Source: Acanthaster planci
Taxonomy: Eukaryota; Echinodermata; Asteroidea; Valvatida; Acanthasteridae
DNA length: 64,000 bases
Assembly (NCBI RefSeq): GCF_001949145.1
Contig: NW_019091357.1
Span: 2,766,859 to 2,830,858, forward strand
Reading direction: 5' to 3'
Every line of letters begins with the position of its first letter. Position 1 is the stretch's first letter. The position numbers and the translations under genes were made by a program. The notes below the pieces were generated by a model. It ran no database searches, was not told the origin of the DNA, and saw only the letters and a program-made list of their open reading frames with translations. Positions 21,601 to 32,800 of this stretch are shown here, one piece after another.

Positions 21601-24099
21601 TATAGAGTGCACCATACTAATTCAAGCCATCATTGGAAGCAGTGAAAAACTCCACGCAGTTCAGGCCTAAATAATGTGACAGCCGACATCATGGAGGTTT
21701 CTCAGGCAAAAATTATGTCAATATGTCGTTCTTCATCACTTCGTTTTTCCATTTGTAATAAATTTGTTGGTAGGTTAGTCTTGATGTTAATCTTCACACC
21801 AGAACAAATTCGCCTGCCAAAAGTAATACTTGCCAAACCTGCACGCGGTTATTTTCCAAATTTTACAACTACTTAAATGGCATCCCTTCACTTGTGTAAG
21901 CATTTACTTTTCAACCGTAATTTTATCAAGACTGCCCACGATAGACGTATAAAAAACAAAGAAATGTTGATCTGGGTTAAACTTGGAAAATCCAGATATT
22001 TTTCAGCCCAAAAAATAACTTTTTTTCAAAAATGAATTGTAGAGAGCACTTTTCGTGCTAATCCTCATCTCACAAATAACAATCAGTGTGGTGCACCCCT
22101 GTCCATCTGGCCATGAGATCGGTGTGTGCCGAGTTTGATATCTGTAAATTATACGCTGCTCTTTATGCTCCCGCTTTCAGAGATGCACACTGGGTCGGGA
22201 AAAATTATATCTATATATCGTGGAATTAAGGCGTCTTAATCACGTGGGTTTATTCCACCTCGCCCAGATCACAGAGTGAATTAGGTCTAGGTGACGTCTT
22301 GCCTTGATATAATTCAAAGATAAGTACAGGTTTTCCTTGTCAATATCCGCAAAAGAGCAGCCGGTTTAATTTTCGTGCCTTCGGAATAGAGCCCATTTTC
22401 CACTGACAAGTTTTTTGCTGTGTCTGAAGTTCGAAATCTATGCATTCAGTTTCGTTGTGAGTCATTTGGCATCCGTGAGCAGTGTGTTCAATTTAGGATA
22501 TAGCGCTGTTCTTTTTCGTGACGCAAGATCGTCATTCAGTTTAGCAAACCTGGTTCGACTGGAGATTTTGGTTGCTTTCCTAATTGTTAATTTCGTACAG
22601 AAGCAATCAATTACGCAAAATTGAAAATTCAAATTAAAGGAGGATAGAGAAATGTAAAAAAACAACATAACAAAACCAAACAAAGGAAAACGATATTTTG
22701 TTAAAGGCTTCTTTATGCCCTTCATTTATCCTGATTTCTTAGTTGTATCTATGCTGTTTCTGTCTTTTTCAACGATCAATCTGTTGACGTGCCAGACATC
22801 TTGGCATATTATGTTTGAACATGATTGCATGTATACCACTGCATGCACTTCGGTTGAGTGATACTATCAACGTTCTGAATGACTGCTTGCAGAAGGAGAT
22901 CGCCCTTCCGCTGTTGCAGGTTCATTCGTGCTTGCCGGGCAGCCGGTCTGTCTCCAGCATCTTGCTGCCACTCCGGTAACCCCAGGGTGCGTTCCTTTGC
23001 AGCAGTGAAAGCAGAATGTGCCATCTCCCTGCAGTTGTTTAGACTGAATAAATTACAGAAAAGCTCGCCCGATAAATGAACACCAAAAAGCGCCTGCTAA
23101 CTTGAATGCTTTTCGTTGAATTGTTAATTTGGGTGATTTTTTTTTGTTACATCGAATGACGCAACGGTAATTTGCCCATTGTCTTGAAACGAAATCGATT
23201 TGTCGCGAAACAGAATGGCATGGAGGTTAACTTGGCCGCTTATTTGCTGAAATTGACCGGGAAAACTAATAGTATGGCGGTCACGGGACACCACCCGAGA
23301 GGGATCACAAGTCTCCTCTCATACATCAGCAGACTTTTCCTCCCGCTTGTATGTAAGCTGAACACCCTAACGACTGGTCCACGGCGCTCTACGTGGAAAC
23401 GCAAGCTCATTTCGAAAATAAATAGAAGAAAATATGCTCAAAACTATGAATTGTTTCTCCATCTCGGTCTCATGGTAGCGATACGGCATTCCATAACGAG
23501 GTTCCCGTGTTGGATACGTAGAAATGAATTCATCATCGTCTAATAATATCTTACATCACATTTATAATAACCGTTTTGCTTTTTAAATAAAGAAAAAAAG
23601 AAGGAAAATAAATCACTTCATCCTGTTTTCCCCCTGGTGAAAAAAAACAGATTCAGTACGGACACCCAAACGTGTATACGTACAACCAACAACCGGCTGC
23701 CTACCCCGGGCCAGCCGTCGCCCAGGCTCCTACAATGCTTGTAACCAACCAGGCCGCTGCTGCTGCCCCGCCCCCTACCTACGGGATCGCCGCTTCATCC
23801 GGCATAGGTGGTATGTACATAAATGTATATCTAGCCAGTGATCGTATCAGGGGAGGGGGGCAGACTGGGTGAAACTCATACTGTTTCCATGGCCTCCACT
23901 AGCCCTCATGCTGACCAACCGGACGGTTTTCTAGCCAAGTCTGCCTGGAAATGGAACACCGGTCCTTCTTCTGTTGTCATGGGCATGTTCGATAAACGAC
24001 TATGCGGTGTGGATACCCTCAATGTAGGGTTTTGTTATCATTATCTTTTCTTGTCTCTCGTACCTTGTTTCAGACGCTGGAAAGGGCAACTTGGCTTGA
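18664..24099 (+). CDS. Gene D: MS4A/CD20-like four-pass membrane protein, 232 aa
   Basis: Exons: 18664-18873 (70 codons), 19413-19481 (23), 20326-20439 (38), 21426-21545 (40), 23651-23810 (53 plus one base), 24074-24099. Introns 1-4 are phase 0, the last phase 1. TM1 about residues 35-58, TM2 67-88 (WGG, then FYLPAGILGILS), TM3 94-117, TM4 about 137-161 ending YCCYVMNEY. Loops 1 (FYYGIGVIGSS) and 2 (GVGQVGPYGYLFGS) differ strongly from gene C although the TM segments hardly do. The tail starts IQYGHP, is rich in Pro, Ala and Tyr, has PPTY at 212-215 and ends GKGNLA. This is the intact member of the C/D pair. Cytoplasmic ends and four passes are inferred from the family. Ligand and partner unknown. 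Confidence 0.88.
21005..21282. mobile_element. MITE in intron 3 of gene D
   Basis: Same element and position as 13025-13251 in gene C, with the inverted ends CACTGAAAAATTGC and CACTACACCGAAAAATTGCC. It keeps about 50 internal bases (with TTTTAACCAAACAACGG) that the gene C copy lacks. Confidence 0.7.
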
Positions 24100-24864
24100 G
24101 TTTGCTTCACGAAACAGCCGTCGGTTTTTCCTGAGTATCAACGGGCGACTTTAATTGACCTAGACGTCACCTATGCGAATACTTAAAACTATGCGTCAAG
24201 AGAAATCGTTAGAAAGACAAAACAAATGGTCCGATGAAAATTGACCCTTTTTTTCCTTTTTTTTTTTGTTTGCTTTTCTCTTTAATATACCTGCTCTTGT
24301 GTAAAACATTTGATATCAAAGTCTGAAAGCAGAAGATTCAAAACTGGTAAAAATTTACTTGGGAGAAATGGAGGGAAATATTGTTTGGACTCTTCTAAGC
24401 GATCGCGAGATAATCAGAGGTATATAGGTATTACTTTTTTTTACTCAGTATGCCTCACTGCATAAGAACTTGTAGTATTCTTGCTGGTGCCCTGTTTTGG
24501 AAAGAAAAAAAATGTGCAAAATCATTATACAGTACATTAGCGTGGTCGGCATTTAATGAGAATATGCAAGTCTTCTGCGATAACTTAGTGTGAGCTTGAA
24601 TTTCGCAATTATTTTGCATTTTTTCATGAATATGGTTATTAGCCTCCCATATAGAAAAGTACAGACATTTTGTATAATATATGTATTTTAGTTGAATAAT
24701 TGAAGATAGCTTTATAAAGCTTAAATTAAATAACTTTTGTATTAGACAGTACCTTTGTGGTAAATTCCGCTTTTTTAAACTGTATACAATATGATTCTAT
24801 TTTTGCTATGTTACACAGTCTTTCAAGTGGCCTTTTATTCCTTTTTTTCCCTGCGATATCATTT

Positions 24865-24990
24865 TTCGTTCGTTCCACTACAGAGAGACCTTACAATACG
24901 GTTGTTGCAGGGTTACACAGGTCATAATCACGACCGGGAATGCAGTTTACCGCCAACATGAGGAATAGGAAGGAAACATACAGTTTAGGT
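24865..24990. repeat. Spacer repeat, copy 4 (downstream of D)
   Basis: Matches copy 2: TTCCACTACAGAGAGACC, GGTTGTTGCAGGGTTACAC, CACGACCGGGAATGC. It is followed by runs of GTCGGTCGGTCAGTCAGTC. Confidence 0.5.
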
Positions 24991-26131
24991 CACCCACCGT
25001 CGGGCTGTCTGTCTGTTGGGTTGTCGGGCTGTATGTCAGTCGGTCGGTCGGTCAGTCAGTCAGGACGGGCGATACAAGGACGAACCATAGCGAAAACATA
25101 AGTGAAATTGATATAAACAGCAATTATTCTATTTTTCAAACTTCAGAGCAACCTAGAGTGGTAGTTATATACAAAGACAATAAAAGTTGTGGCATTTACA
25201 TTTTCAATGTGCATACACGTTTCATTTTCCGGATGATAGGCTTAATAAATCCATAATAACCCCTTCGGTTGGGACATGAGGATTACTTTTCGGGAAGAAA
25301 ATAAATGTTTATGGACGGTCATTACTAGAATAATTTCCAGTTCCCCCCCCACCACCACTACCTGGAAAAGCCACGTTTTTGGAATGTTCGATCACTTACA
25401 AAGTTGATACCATTAGACTCCGAAATTTGGAGGGGGCCAAGGGGCCTCTCCATCACCCGCAAATTCTACCCGCCGTTGTACCGCTGAGGTGAAGCCAGCA
25501 GTACGGACTCGAGCGCTGGTATTTTTGTCACCTGCTATCTTGCCTGCGTAGATCAAAATTCAATGAAAGCAGCGATCTCCTGGACTAGGTTATAAATCGG
25601 GTCTGGTATTCAAAACATGGGAAGCATTCCTATTTATAAGCTTTTCTTTCTTCTTTCACTGGTACCCGGATCCTCCTTTAGCGATTGACCAGTGTTTACC
25701 AAAGGGGGTATAGGTATTAGGTAATGACGTAAAGCGCCATTGTGGGCTTTACTCTTTTGATGTCTAAGTTGTCTTTTTCCTACCAGTGACGGCAAAAACT
25801 AGAGTTGGCCGTCGGTACAAAAGTAAAAGATTAAGAGTGTTTAAAATCCCACGTAGCTATAAGAACCCAAGATAATAATACACGTGTTACTCGATATGAA
25901 ATGAAAATACAATCCTCAGATTTCTCCGGCAACTGTCCATTTTGAACGAATTTGAGATAAAATCGAGAACCAGCAAAAGGGTAATATTACTGCAAGTTTT
26001 GGCAGCCCGTCCAAAAGGTAGGTGAATTTAAAGTTTTTTTGTTTTTTTTTGGTGCTAACTGGCGCTTAACCCGTGGAGAATTTCTCGGTTGGGTGCCCTT
26101 CACACAAACGTGTCCATGTTCAACAGTGCTG

Positions 26132-26281
26132 TGACGTATGCGAGCTAGTTGGTGCCATCCCCAGTTTTTATTGCAATATACGTTGGCAAAACTCAATCTT
26201 TCCGCCATTTTGATTTCTGGTGAGAATCCAAGCAGTGTTTTCGGGTTCATATATCAAATGGATCTGTAAGTTTGGTTGCAA
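26132..26281 (+). promoter_or_regulatory. Gene E promoter module and 5' exon
   Basis: TGACGT at 26132, CCGCCATTTTG at 26202-26212, donor GGTTGCAA|GTAAGG with exon end 26281. A second donor-like site, GATCT|GTAAGT, has appeared at about 26265 where the other copies read CTACAGGT or CTGCAAGT. The module looks usable although the gene body is broken. Confidence 0.55.
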
Positions 26282-26675
26282 GTAAGGAAATTTATCATAT
26301 CAATAATTTAGTTTTCAGGCTTTTTAGGTTTTAATTATTCAGGTTACAAATAGTAGGCCTAATAGGGCACATAAAAAAATCAGTATTATTGGTGACCAGG
26401 GCCAGACTAATGATCTCTGTGTTGTAAATGCGAGAAAGGATGCAATTTTACGATGACTTGAATCAGTAATCGACAGTTTGCGAGGACGGTACGTCCAGAA
26501 TTTGACACTATTTTGGCACTTGACGTCCACAGGGAATCACTCAAAAACACATGAATGCGCTGCACAGACACACCATGGCCTTTTCATGTTTAACCGTAGA
26601 ATAAAGCAAGGACATTTGGAATGAAGTGCTGTGCCTGTCCAACAGTTTCAAACAGGTGGAAGTCAACAGCACACG

Positions 26676-27607
26676 ATGCTCCCGGCACCTCCGATGCAGA
26701 CCGTGCAGATGCAGGTGGCCTCCCCGCGGCCTCCCCGGCGCAGCCGGTACTCCTGCTCGGTCAAGTCGCTTGGAATCCTACAGATCGTCCTGGCCGGGGT
26801 ATCAGCCGTTTTGGGCATTGCATCCACTGTCATGTATCACCGTGGCATTGCAGCCGTAGGATCTGGTGCTCAGGGAGGGCTCGCGGTAGGTCTGGCATAT
26901 ATTTCTTGTGACTCATTTAAAAATACTCTGATAAGACATCATGTAATCTACCTACTTTATGCTTCCTTTCCGATCAAAACAAAATCATGGCGTTGTCCTT
27001 GGAAACGATCTGGAAAGTGTAGTGGTGGCGATGTTGTTTGACATTGTAAGAATTACAAATGGCATCACACAGACTTCATAATATGCATGGCTCTGTAAGA
27101 TAAAGTGCCATGCCTTCTGCCATCGAGCCCTAAAAATCGTCTCGTTAAATCAAAGCCATAAATAACCTACAGCAAGGAACACTGTCGCCAACACACGCAA
27201 AATACTCACAGTTAGCAACAACTTGCACAATCACACGATTTTTTGTTTGTTTTGAAAACTTAGCCTAACCCTTACAAAGATAAAATAAAGGTTTCATTTA
27301 AATAACGAGGGTCCGTAATGCCGATTCTCTTCCCAGCAAGTATGTAAAGACGGTATGGGGGCTTTAACTATAATGACCTGATGTACTACCCCCAACCCCG
27401 CCCCTTTAGTTACCCCAAAATAATTCTGTTTTGGATCCGCCATTAACGAGGGCAGCAAACATGCCTCCCCTTCTTGCCAAGTTGTGTGCTCTTAATTTTC
27501 AGGTGCATTTCGGGTTGAATTCAATCCTGTTGGTCGCTTCCCTGACGAAGCCGGTCGTGTCGATCATTGCTTCCGTGTACTACAGGATAGCCGAAGGTAT
27601 AGCTTAA
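26676..27607 (+). pseudogene. Gene E: MS4A-like copy with exons 2-3 and tail deleted
   Basis: Exon 1 (26676-26885, 70 codons) is intact with leader, KSLGILQIVLAGVSAVLGIA and donor, but the conserved W of WGG is Q (GSGAQGGLA). At about 27090 the post-exon-1 intron (ATATGCATGGC) runs directly into sequence that in F and G follows exon 3 (TCTGTAAGATMAA, then ATCGAGCCCTAAAA), so exons 2 and 3 are gone. Exon 4 starts at 27503 (HFGLNSILLVASL) but after SVYY, at about 27582, it joins sequence that elsewhere lies downstream of exon 6 (CAGGATA, GGTGTAGCTT). Because the introns are phase 0, exon 1 spliced to the exon 4 remnant would still give an open frame of 104 codons ending at TAA 27605. Most likely a pseudogene. 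Confidence 0.8.
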
Positions 27608-28204
27608 TGCGGGCGATTCACAATAGTGCGCCTCCAAGAGTTTGCAAGGAGGTGGCCAATCGTAGGTCGTGTTCGGGCGGCCTGTTCTTGACACAGGTTT
27701 CTTGTTCTCGCCCTCGAACGGCGGGAACACGACTCAAGAACACTTTTCTCGGAACAGGGTCACACACCACCTCCTCGTCAGAGTTTTATAGGAACACACG
27801 GAAAAACTCGTGAGATTTTGATTTTTGAACAGCTGCAAAAATAGAGAGATGGCTTCCAAAGCCATAGACAATGGGGAGTTTTGCAAAATTAACATTAATT
27901 ATTTTCCGTAACACAGAAATGAATGTTCCTGCTTATATAGAAAAGAATTCAGCCCACCGAAACCTTAACTCTCGAATAACGTACACAGACGCCGCCATGT
28001 TGCTTGTAATAACCAGTTGTTTGTTCCCGGCGTTCGAGTGGCCGACCCACGAACAACAAATCGAGCTGTTCGTGAACATCCGGGAACAAGCCGCTCGAAC
28101 TAACCCCTATTGTGCGAATTCTGTCGAACCCCCTTCCCCCCATAGATTTCGTACATTGTGATTGGCCAACGCATGGAGGCGCGCTATTGTGAATCGCCCG
28201 TATT
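27605..28204. mobile_element. Long form of CCAAT-containing foldback MITE
   Basis: Ends AATGCGGGCGATTCACAATA and, inverted, AATACGGGCGATTCACAATA, about 600 bp apart. Both arms carry the CTCCAAGAGTTTGC or GGAGGCGC motif and GGCCAATC. The interior contains a further partial palindrome around CGTTCGAGTGGCC and CGGGAACAAG. It occupies the same flank position as the short copy at 36842, so it predates the F/G duplication or shares the insertion site. Confidence 0.65.
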
Positions 28205-29474
28205 CATTCCACCTGCCTCACCGCATAAGAATCTGTTGTATTCTTGCTGTAATGCACAGATACCCAGAGAATATATTTTAAAAGTTATTTTAAGGCACGT
28301 TAGAGAAGCCTGCGATCAAATTAGTCTCGATTTGAATTTCGCAATGACCTTGTGTGTATTTCACAAGTTTTGTAATTAGCAACCCGTCAAAACAGTCGAC
28401 TCCTATTGAATAATTCAGCAGTGGGAGTGATTCACGCAATGTCATGCAGATTCCTTTCAGCCAATCATCCTTAGCGCCGTGTGCGAGTTCTAATCATCCA
28501 TGCACAACGTCATAAGTTCTGATCACCTTCATTTAAGATGTCCATCTTATAAAAGGTATAAACGAAATACATGTCTTCTCTGTTTGTGAAATTTTGTCAC
28601 TAGACCCAGTAGACAAAAAAGAAAAATAAACCCGGAATCTTAAATTGTAATCGTGACAAAGCTAGCAATGAATCAAATTGAGCGGTGGTGTTTTGTCGCG
28701 TGCCATCTTGCCGGCGTAGATCAAAATTCCAGTAATGCCAGCGATCGCCTGGATAAGACAAAATTGGACCTGATATTCAAATTTTGACTTAGGAAGCATT
28801 TATTCAGTGTTTCTTCCTTGGTGATTAAATTACGCGAACCAAAAGGAAATAAAACGGGGAAAAGACAAACTCTCGAGCATAAATCGTTTCTTCTTCCTCC
28901 GGCTTTCGGTCACAGGGGGAGGCACAAGGGGGAGGCGCACCAGCATCTGGAGGCACCAGCTTTCAGGGGTGTGGTTTTTTGGGGGACAAGTTTTTAAAGC
29001 CTTTTCAATATCCACTAATCCGTCTTTTAGTGGTAAAGACACCTGGGGGCCGGGCCCGGGCCCGGGAATTTGTGGGTAAACGTCCTCCCCCCTCGTGGCT
29101 ACGCCTCTGTTGCTCTCTTTTGCTTACGAAATTGCATGCTTGGACTTGAAGAGCCGTGCACGATGTTTCTAAAGAAGTTGCTGTCCCCGATGCATATCAC
29201 CAAATGCGTCAGCGTCACGGGTCCTGTTCTAGCGATCGACTAGTTTTCACGTGAGGTAGAGGCGATGACATACAGCGCTATTTTGATCGGCACAATTGAC
29301 TCCGAGAGAACTCTTCGTTTGCACTTTGAACACAAATACGACGTGACAAGTTACTCATTAACAGTTGCCCCGCACCCTTGTCCTCAACATGCGAGATATC
29401 CAATCATTTTCCAAGCTACAGCCAGTGCCGTCACCGGTTCGAACCGTAAGATACGTCGACAAAAACTAATCTTT

Positions 29475-29546
29475 TCGCCATTTTGATTTCTCGTGAGAAT
29501 CAGGCGAAGCAGCGTTTTCGGATTCATCTGGATCTGCAAGTTTCAA
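29475..29546 (+). promoter_or_regulatory. Gene F YY1-like box and 5' non-coding exon
   Basis: TCGCCATTTTG at 29475-29485 and donor GTTTCAA|GTAAGG with exon end 29546, spacing 61 bases. The acceptor is CCAACAG ending at 29862, 31 bases before the ATG. Upstream sequence matches gene G but is only weakly like C-E. Confidence 0.6.
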
Positions 29547-29893
29547 GTAAGGAAAAATTTTAATTTTATCGTCTCTACGCTGCCAACATCAATAAAATAG
29601 GCCCCAATATTAAAAGTCTATGTTAACTGTCATCGAAACCAAGGGTCTTTTTGTTGTAAATGCCCAAAATACTTGTTTTGGCAAATCGACGATATACGGG
29701 GGCGGTTGATCCGAATTTTGACACATTTACTGTGAAACATCCACTGGAAATCACTCAATAACTCATGAATGAACCGCAGAGAAACGCCCAGGACAGTTTA
29801 GGCTTAACCCGAGAATTAAGCATGGTTATTGTTTAAATTAAGGTGTTATGCCTCTCCAACAGTTTGAACACAGGAACAAGACAACAGGACACG

Positions 29894-32800
29894 ATGAACC
29901 CGGTAACTCCGATTCCGACCGTGCAGATGCAGGTGGCCTCCCCGCAGCTTCCCCGGCGCAGCCGGTACACCTGCTCGGTCAAGTCGCTGGGGATTTTACA
30001 GATCGTCCTGGCTGGGGTGTCAGCCGCTTTGGGCGTTGCAGCCGCTGTTGTCTCGGGGTACTACACCTTGGCATTTATCGCGCCTGGTGCTTGGGGAGGA
30101 CTCGCGGTACGTTACGTTTCTTACGTGTGTGTGTTTTTTTTTAAGAAACCTGTTATGCATCATGATTATAATATGAAATGATTTCTTTGCAACGAAATCA
30201 GGATGTTTTCGTCGCAAACGATCTCGTAAGTGTTGCGTTGCGAATGAAGTCCGTCATACGGAGTCCATGCTGTGCATGACTCAGTCAATAAAGAGCTGAT
30301 AGGGGTTATGGGGGGCAGAGAGTCGATACCAGAGGAAAACGAATATCGACAATCAACATTTTATACATAACAATATGTATGAACCACAGGTTATAAAAGG
30401 TGGTAGAATCGCTTCCGGCATTTTTCTTTCATCGCAGCATCATTCCTGAAGAAGAAAGCTTTCCTTCTGGTCAAAGGACTGACCTGTACGTCGAAACTTA
30501 AAACATCCTTTTTCAACTTTCGTTGACACTTTTTAAGTCTACCTATAAAATGAACCAACAGGAGTACCGTTTTTCCTCTTTAGAATGGGTCTGACTGGTT
30601 ACTTGAACACATATTTCCAGCCCTCAGAGAGTGAAGTTCAATATGAAGAGTGAAGCAATAATGCAAGACTTGATCTTTGATTGGATTTTTTTTTATTTAT
30701 TTATTTATATTTTTTTGGCGTTTTCTCCATTCCAGTTTTACCTCCCCGCTGGAATCCTGGGCATATTGTCCATTACAGTCGGTGTTACTTCGCGAAGATG
30801 TTTGGTAAGATATTGGCGTTTTTGAATGAATTAAAAAATAAACAATTGCGCTGGAAGTTCAGTGTTATCGCAAGGTTTTATCGTCTGTAGTTTGCACGCT
30901 GCAGGAAGAGTTGCATTTGGGCATATTTATAGTAGTAATGTTCTGTCTTGTTTCTGTTGCCTTTTTCTGCAGGCGATTGCAACCATGGTCATGTCCATTC
31001 TTGCCGCAGTCATGGCTGGTACCAACATCATCCTATACGGCATCTGCATTTCTGAAAGTGCCTATTACCGCTACTCCTACTACTTTGATGTCTCTGTAAG
31101 ATCAAAAACCACAAGTTCTGCTATCGAGCCCTAAAATGCATCTCTTTACATTCAAGCCAGAAATAAGACACAGCGATAAATAGTTGTCACCAACAAACGC
31201 AAAGTACTCACAAAGAGTAACAACTTTACACAGATGGACGGTTTCCGTTTTTATCTGATTGAACCTCAACCCCCGCAAAGGGGGTTTCATTTAAACAATA
31301 ATTCCCTTTTTCCTTCCTCCATAATCCTCATGGATCATTTACACAATGGCCATATTGGCCTGATGGACTATCCCCAACCCCACCCCCCTTAAAATTGTCC
31401 AAACGATAATTCAGTTCTTGATCCGCCGTCTAAGAGGTCAGTAATGAGGAGAATGGGGGAATATATCCCCAACCTTTTGAGGTGAGGAATGGGCTATCAA
31501 AGCATCCTCCAACTTTTTTGTGGTGGGTGTGGAGGGTGGTTTTTCGGATTTTCCAACAGGCAAAATGTATCCAAAGCACTTAAAAGGAGAACAAAAAGCC
31601 ATAAATATGCCGTTCTTATGTACAGTAATTGAATGCAACACATTATTACAGATCGCCCCGAACATAGTGTCATACTGTGTCAGCACCATCGCCCCCCAAC
31701 ACCACTTTTCAAATTTCCATTGCCAAACAAGTGACACCCTTTTCCACAATTATCCACCCTCCATCCTCCCCGATTTCCGCCACCAATTTTCGCCACTACT
31801 TCCCTTCAGGCAGAACTCGGGTTGAGTTCAGTCCTGGTGGTCGCTTCCCTGACGGAGCTGGTTGTGTCGATCGTTGCTTCCGCCTATTGTTGCTACGTCA
31901 TGAAGGAATACCAGCCGGCAACCACCACGGTAACAAACATCGTATTATTCTCAATGGCTCAAACCCTTGTTTTTTGTTGTTGTTGTTGTTGTTGTTGCTG
32001 CTGTTGTTGATGTTGTTGTTGTTGTTGTTGTTGTTGTTATTTGTTGTTTTTTGTTGTTTTTGCGATAACTATGGGTCTATAGGGTGCATGCACCACACGA
32101 ATTCAAGCAACCACTGAAAACAGTACATTCAGCACAGTTCTGGCCCAAACAACATGACAGCCGACATCATTGTTGATTCTCGAACAGAAATGAAATCATC
32201 ATCTTGTTCCATCCAACGTTCTTCTGTTTCTACCTCCATGGTCTTTCCATTTCTTTTTCTTTTTTATTTCGAGGGTAAGCTGTTTACATGTTAACATATT
32301 CACACCAATGCAAACTCACTTCCTCAAAAGTGACATCTCCAGTCCTACATGTGGCCATCTGACAATTGTTTTTTTCAAATTTTCAAATAGCACCCCTCCA
32401 CTTGTGTACGTAATTCAGATTCACTTTTCAATTGTAAATTTATCAAGACTACGTTTACAGAAGCCCAGAGACAAAGAAAGTTGTTCCTGCATTATCCTAC
32501 CATTTGTCAGCCCAACAATCTCCTTTACAAAGTCATGCAGAAAATCGTATGTGGTGTTCCATGAATGCCCGCTTTTTGAGATAACGAAAAAAAAAAAACC
32601 GCGTCAACAAGTTGTGGAATGAAGGGGTCTCAATGACTGCGATGCATTACAGCTTGCCCAATTCACTGAGTAAGATCTGGGTGTCGCCTTGATAATTCAA
32701 AGCTAAGTTGTAAGGCAGTCACAAGGCATCACCCCAGAGGAGAGGGACCAACATCACCCTTCCTGCAACTTGTACCTCCGTATAAGATTAACATAAGCTG

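Larger units (their letters stand above)
16635..25542 (+). repeat. Tandem duplicate unit (copy 2; copy 1 is 8392-16632)
   Basis: The unit runs from inside gene B's exon 5 through spacer, promoter, all exons and 3' flank of one MS4A-like gene to the sequence CTATCTTG. Copy 1 holds gene C, copy 2 gene D. Spacer, 5' exon and much of intron 4 are near identical; copy 2 is longer mainly because gene C lost about 850 bases from intron 4. Confidence 0.8.

Noticed and set aside
30430-30520. Possible hammerhead ribozyme (CTGAAGA ... CGAAAC)
   Set aside because: The core bases resemble CUGANGA and GAAA, but the 40 bases between do not form a convincing stem II, and gene G's copy reads CTTGAAGA, breaking the core.
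31677-32117. 146-codon frame with leucine run
   Set aside because: It reads gene F exon 4 in the wrong frame and then translates the (GTT)n microsatellite.
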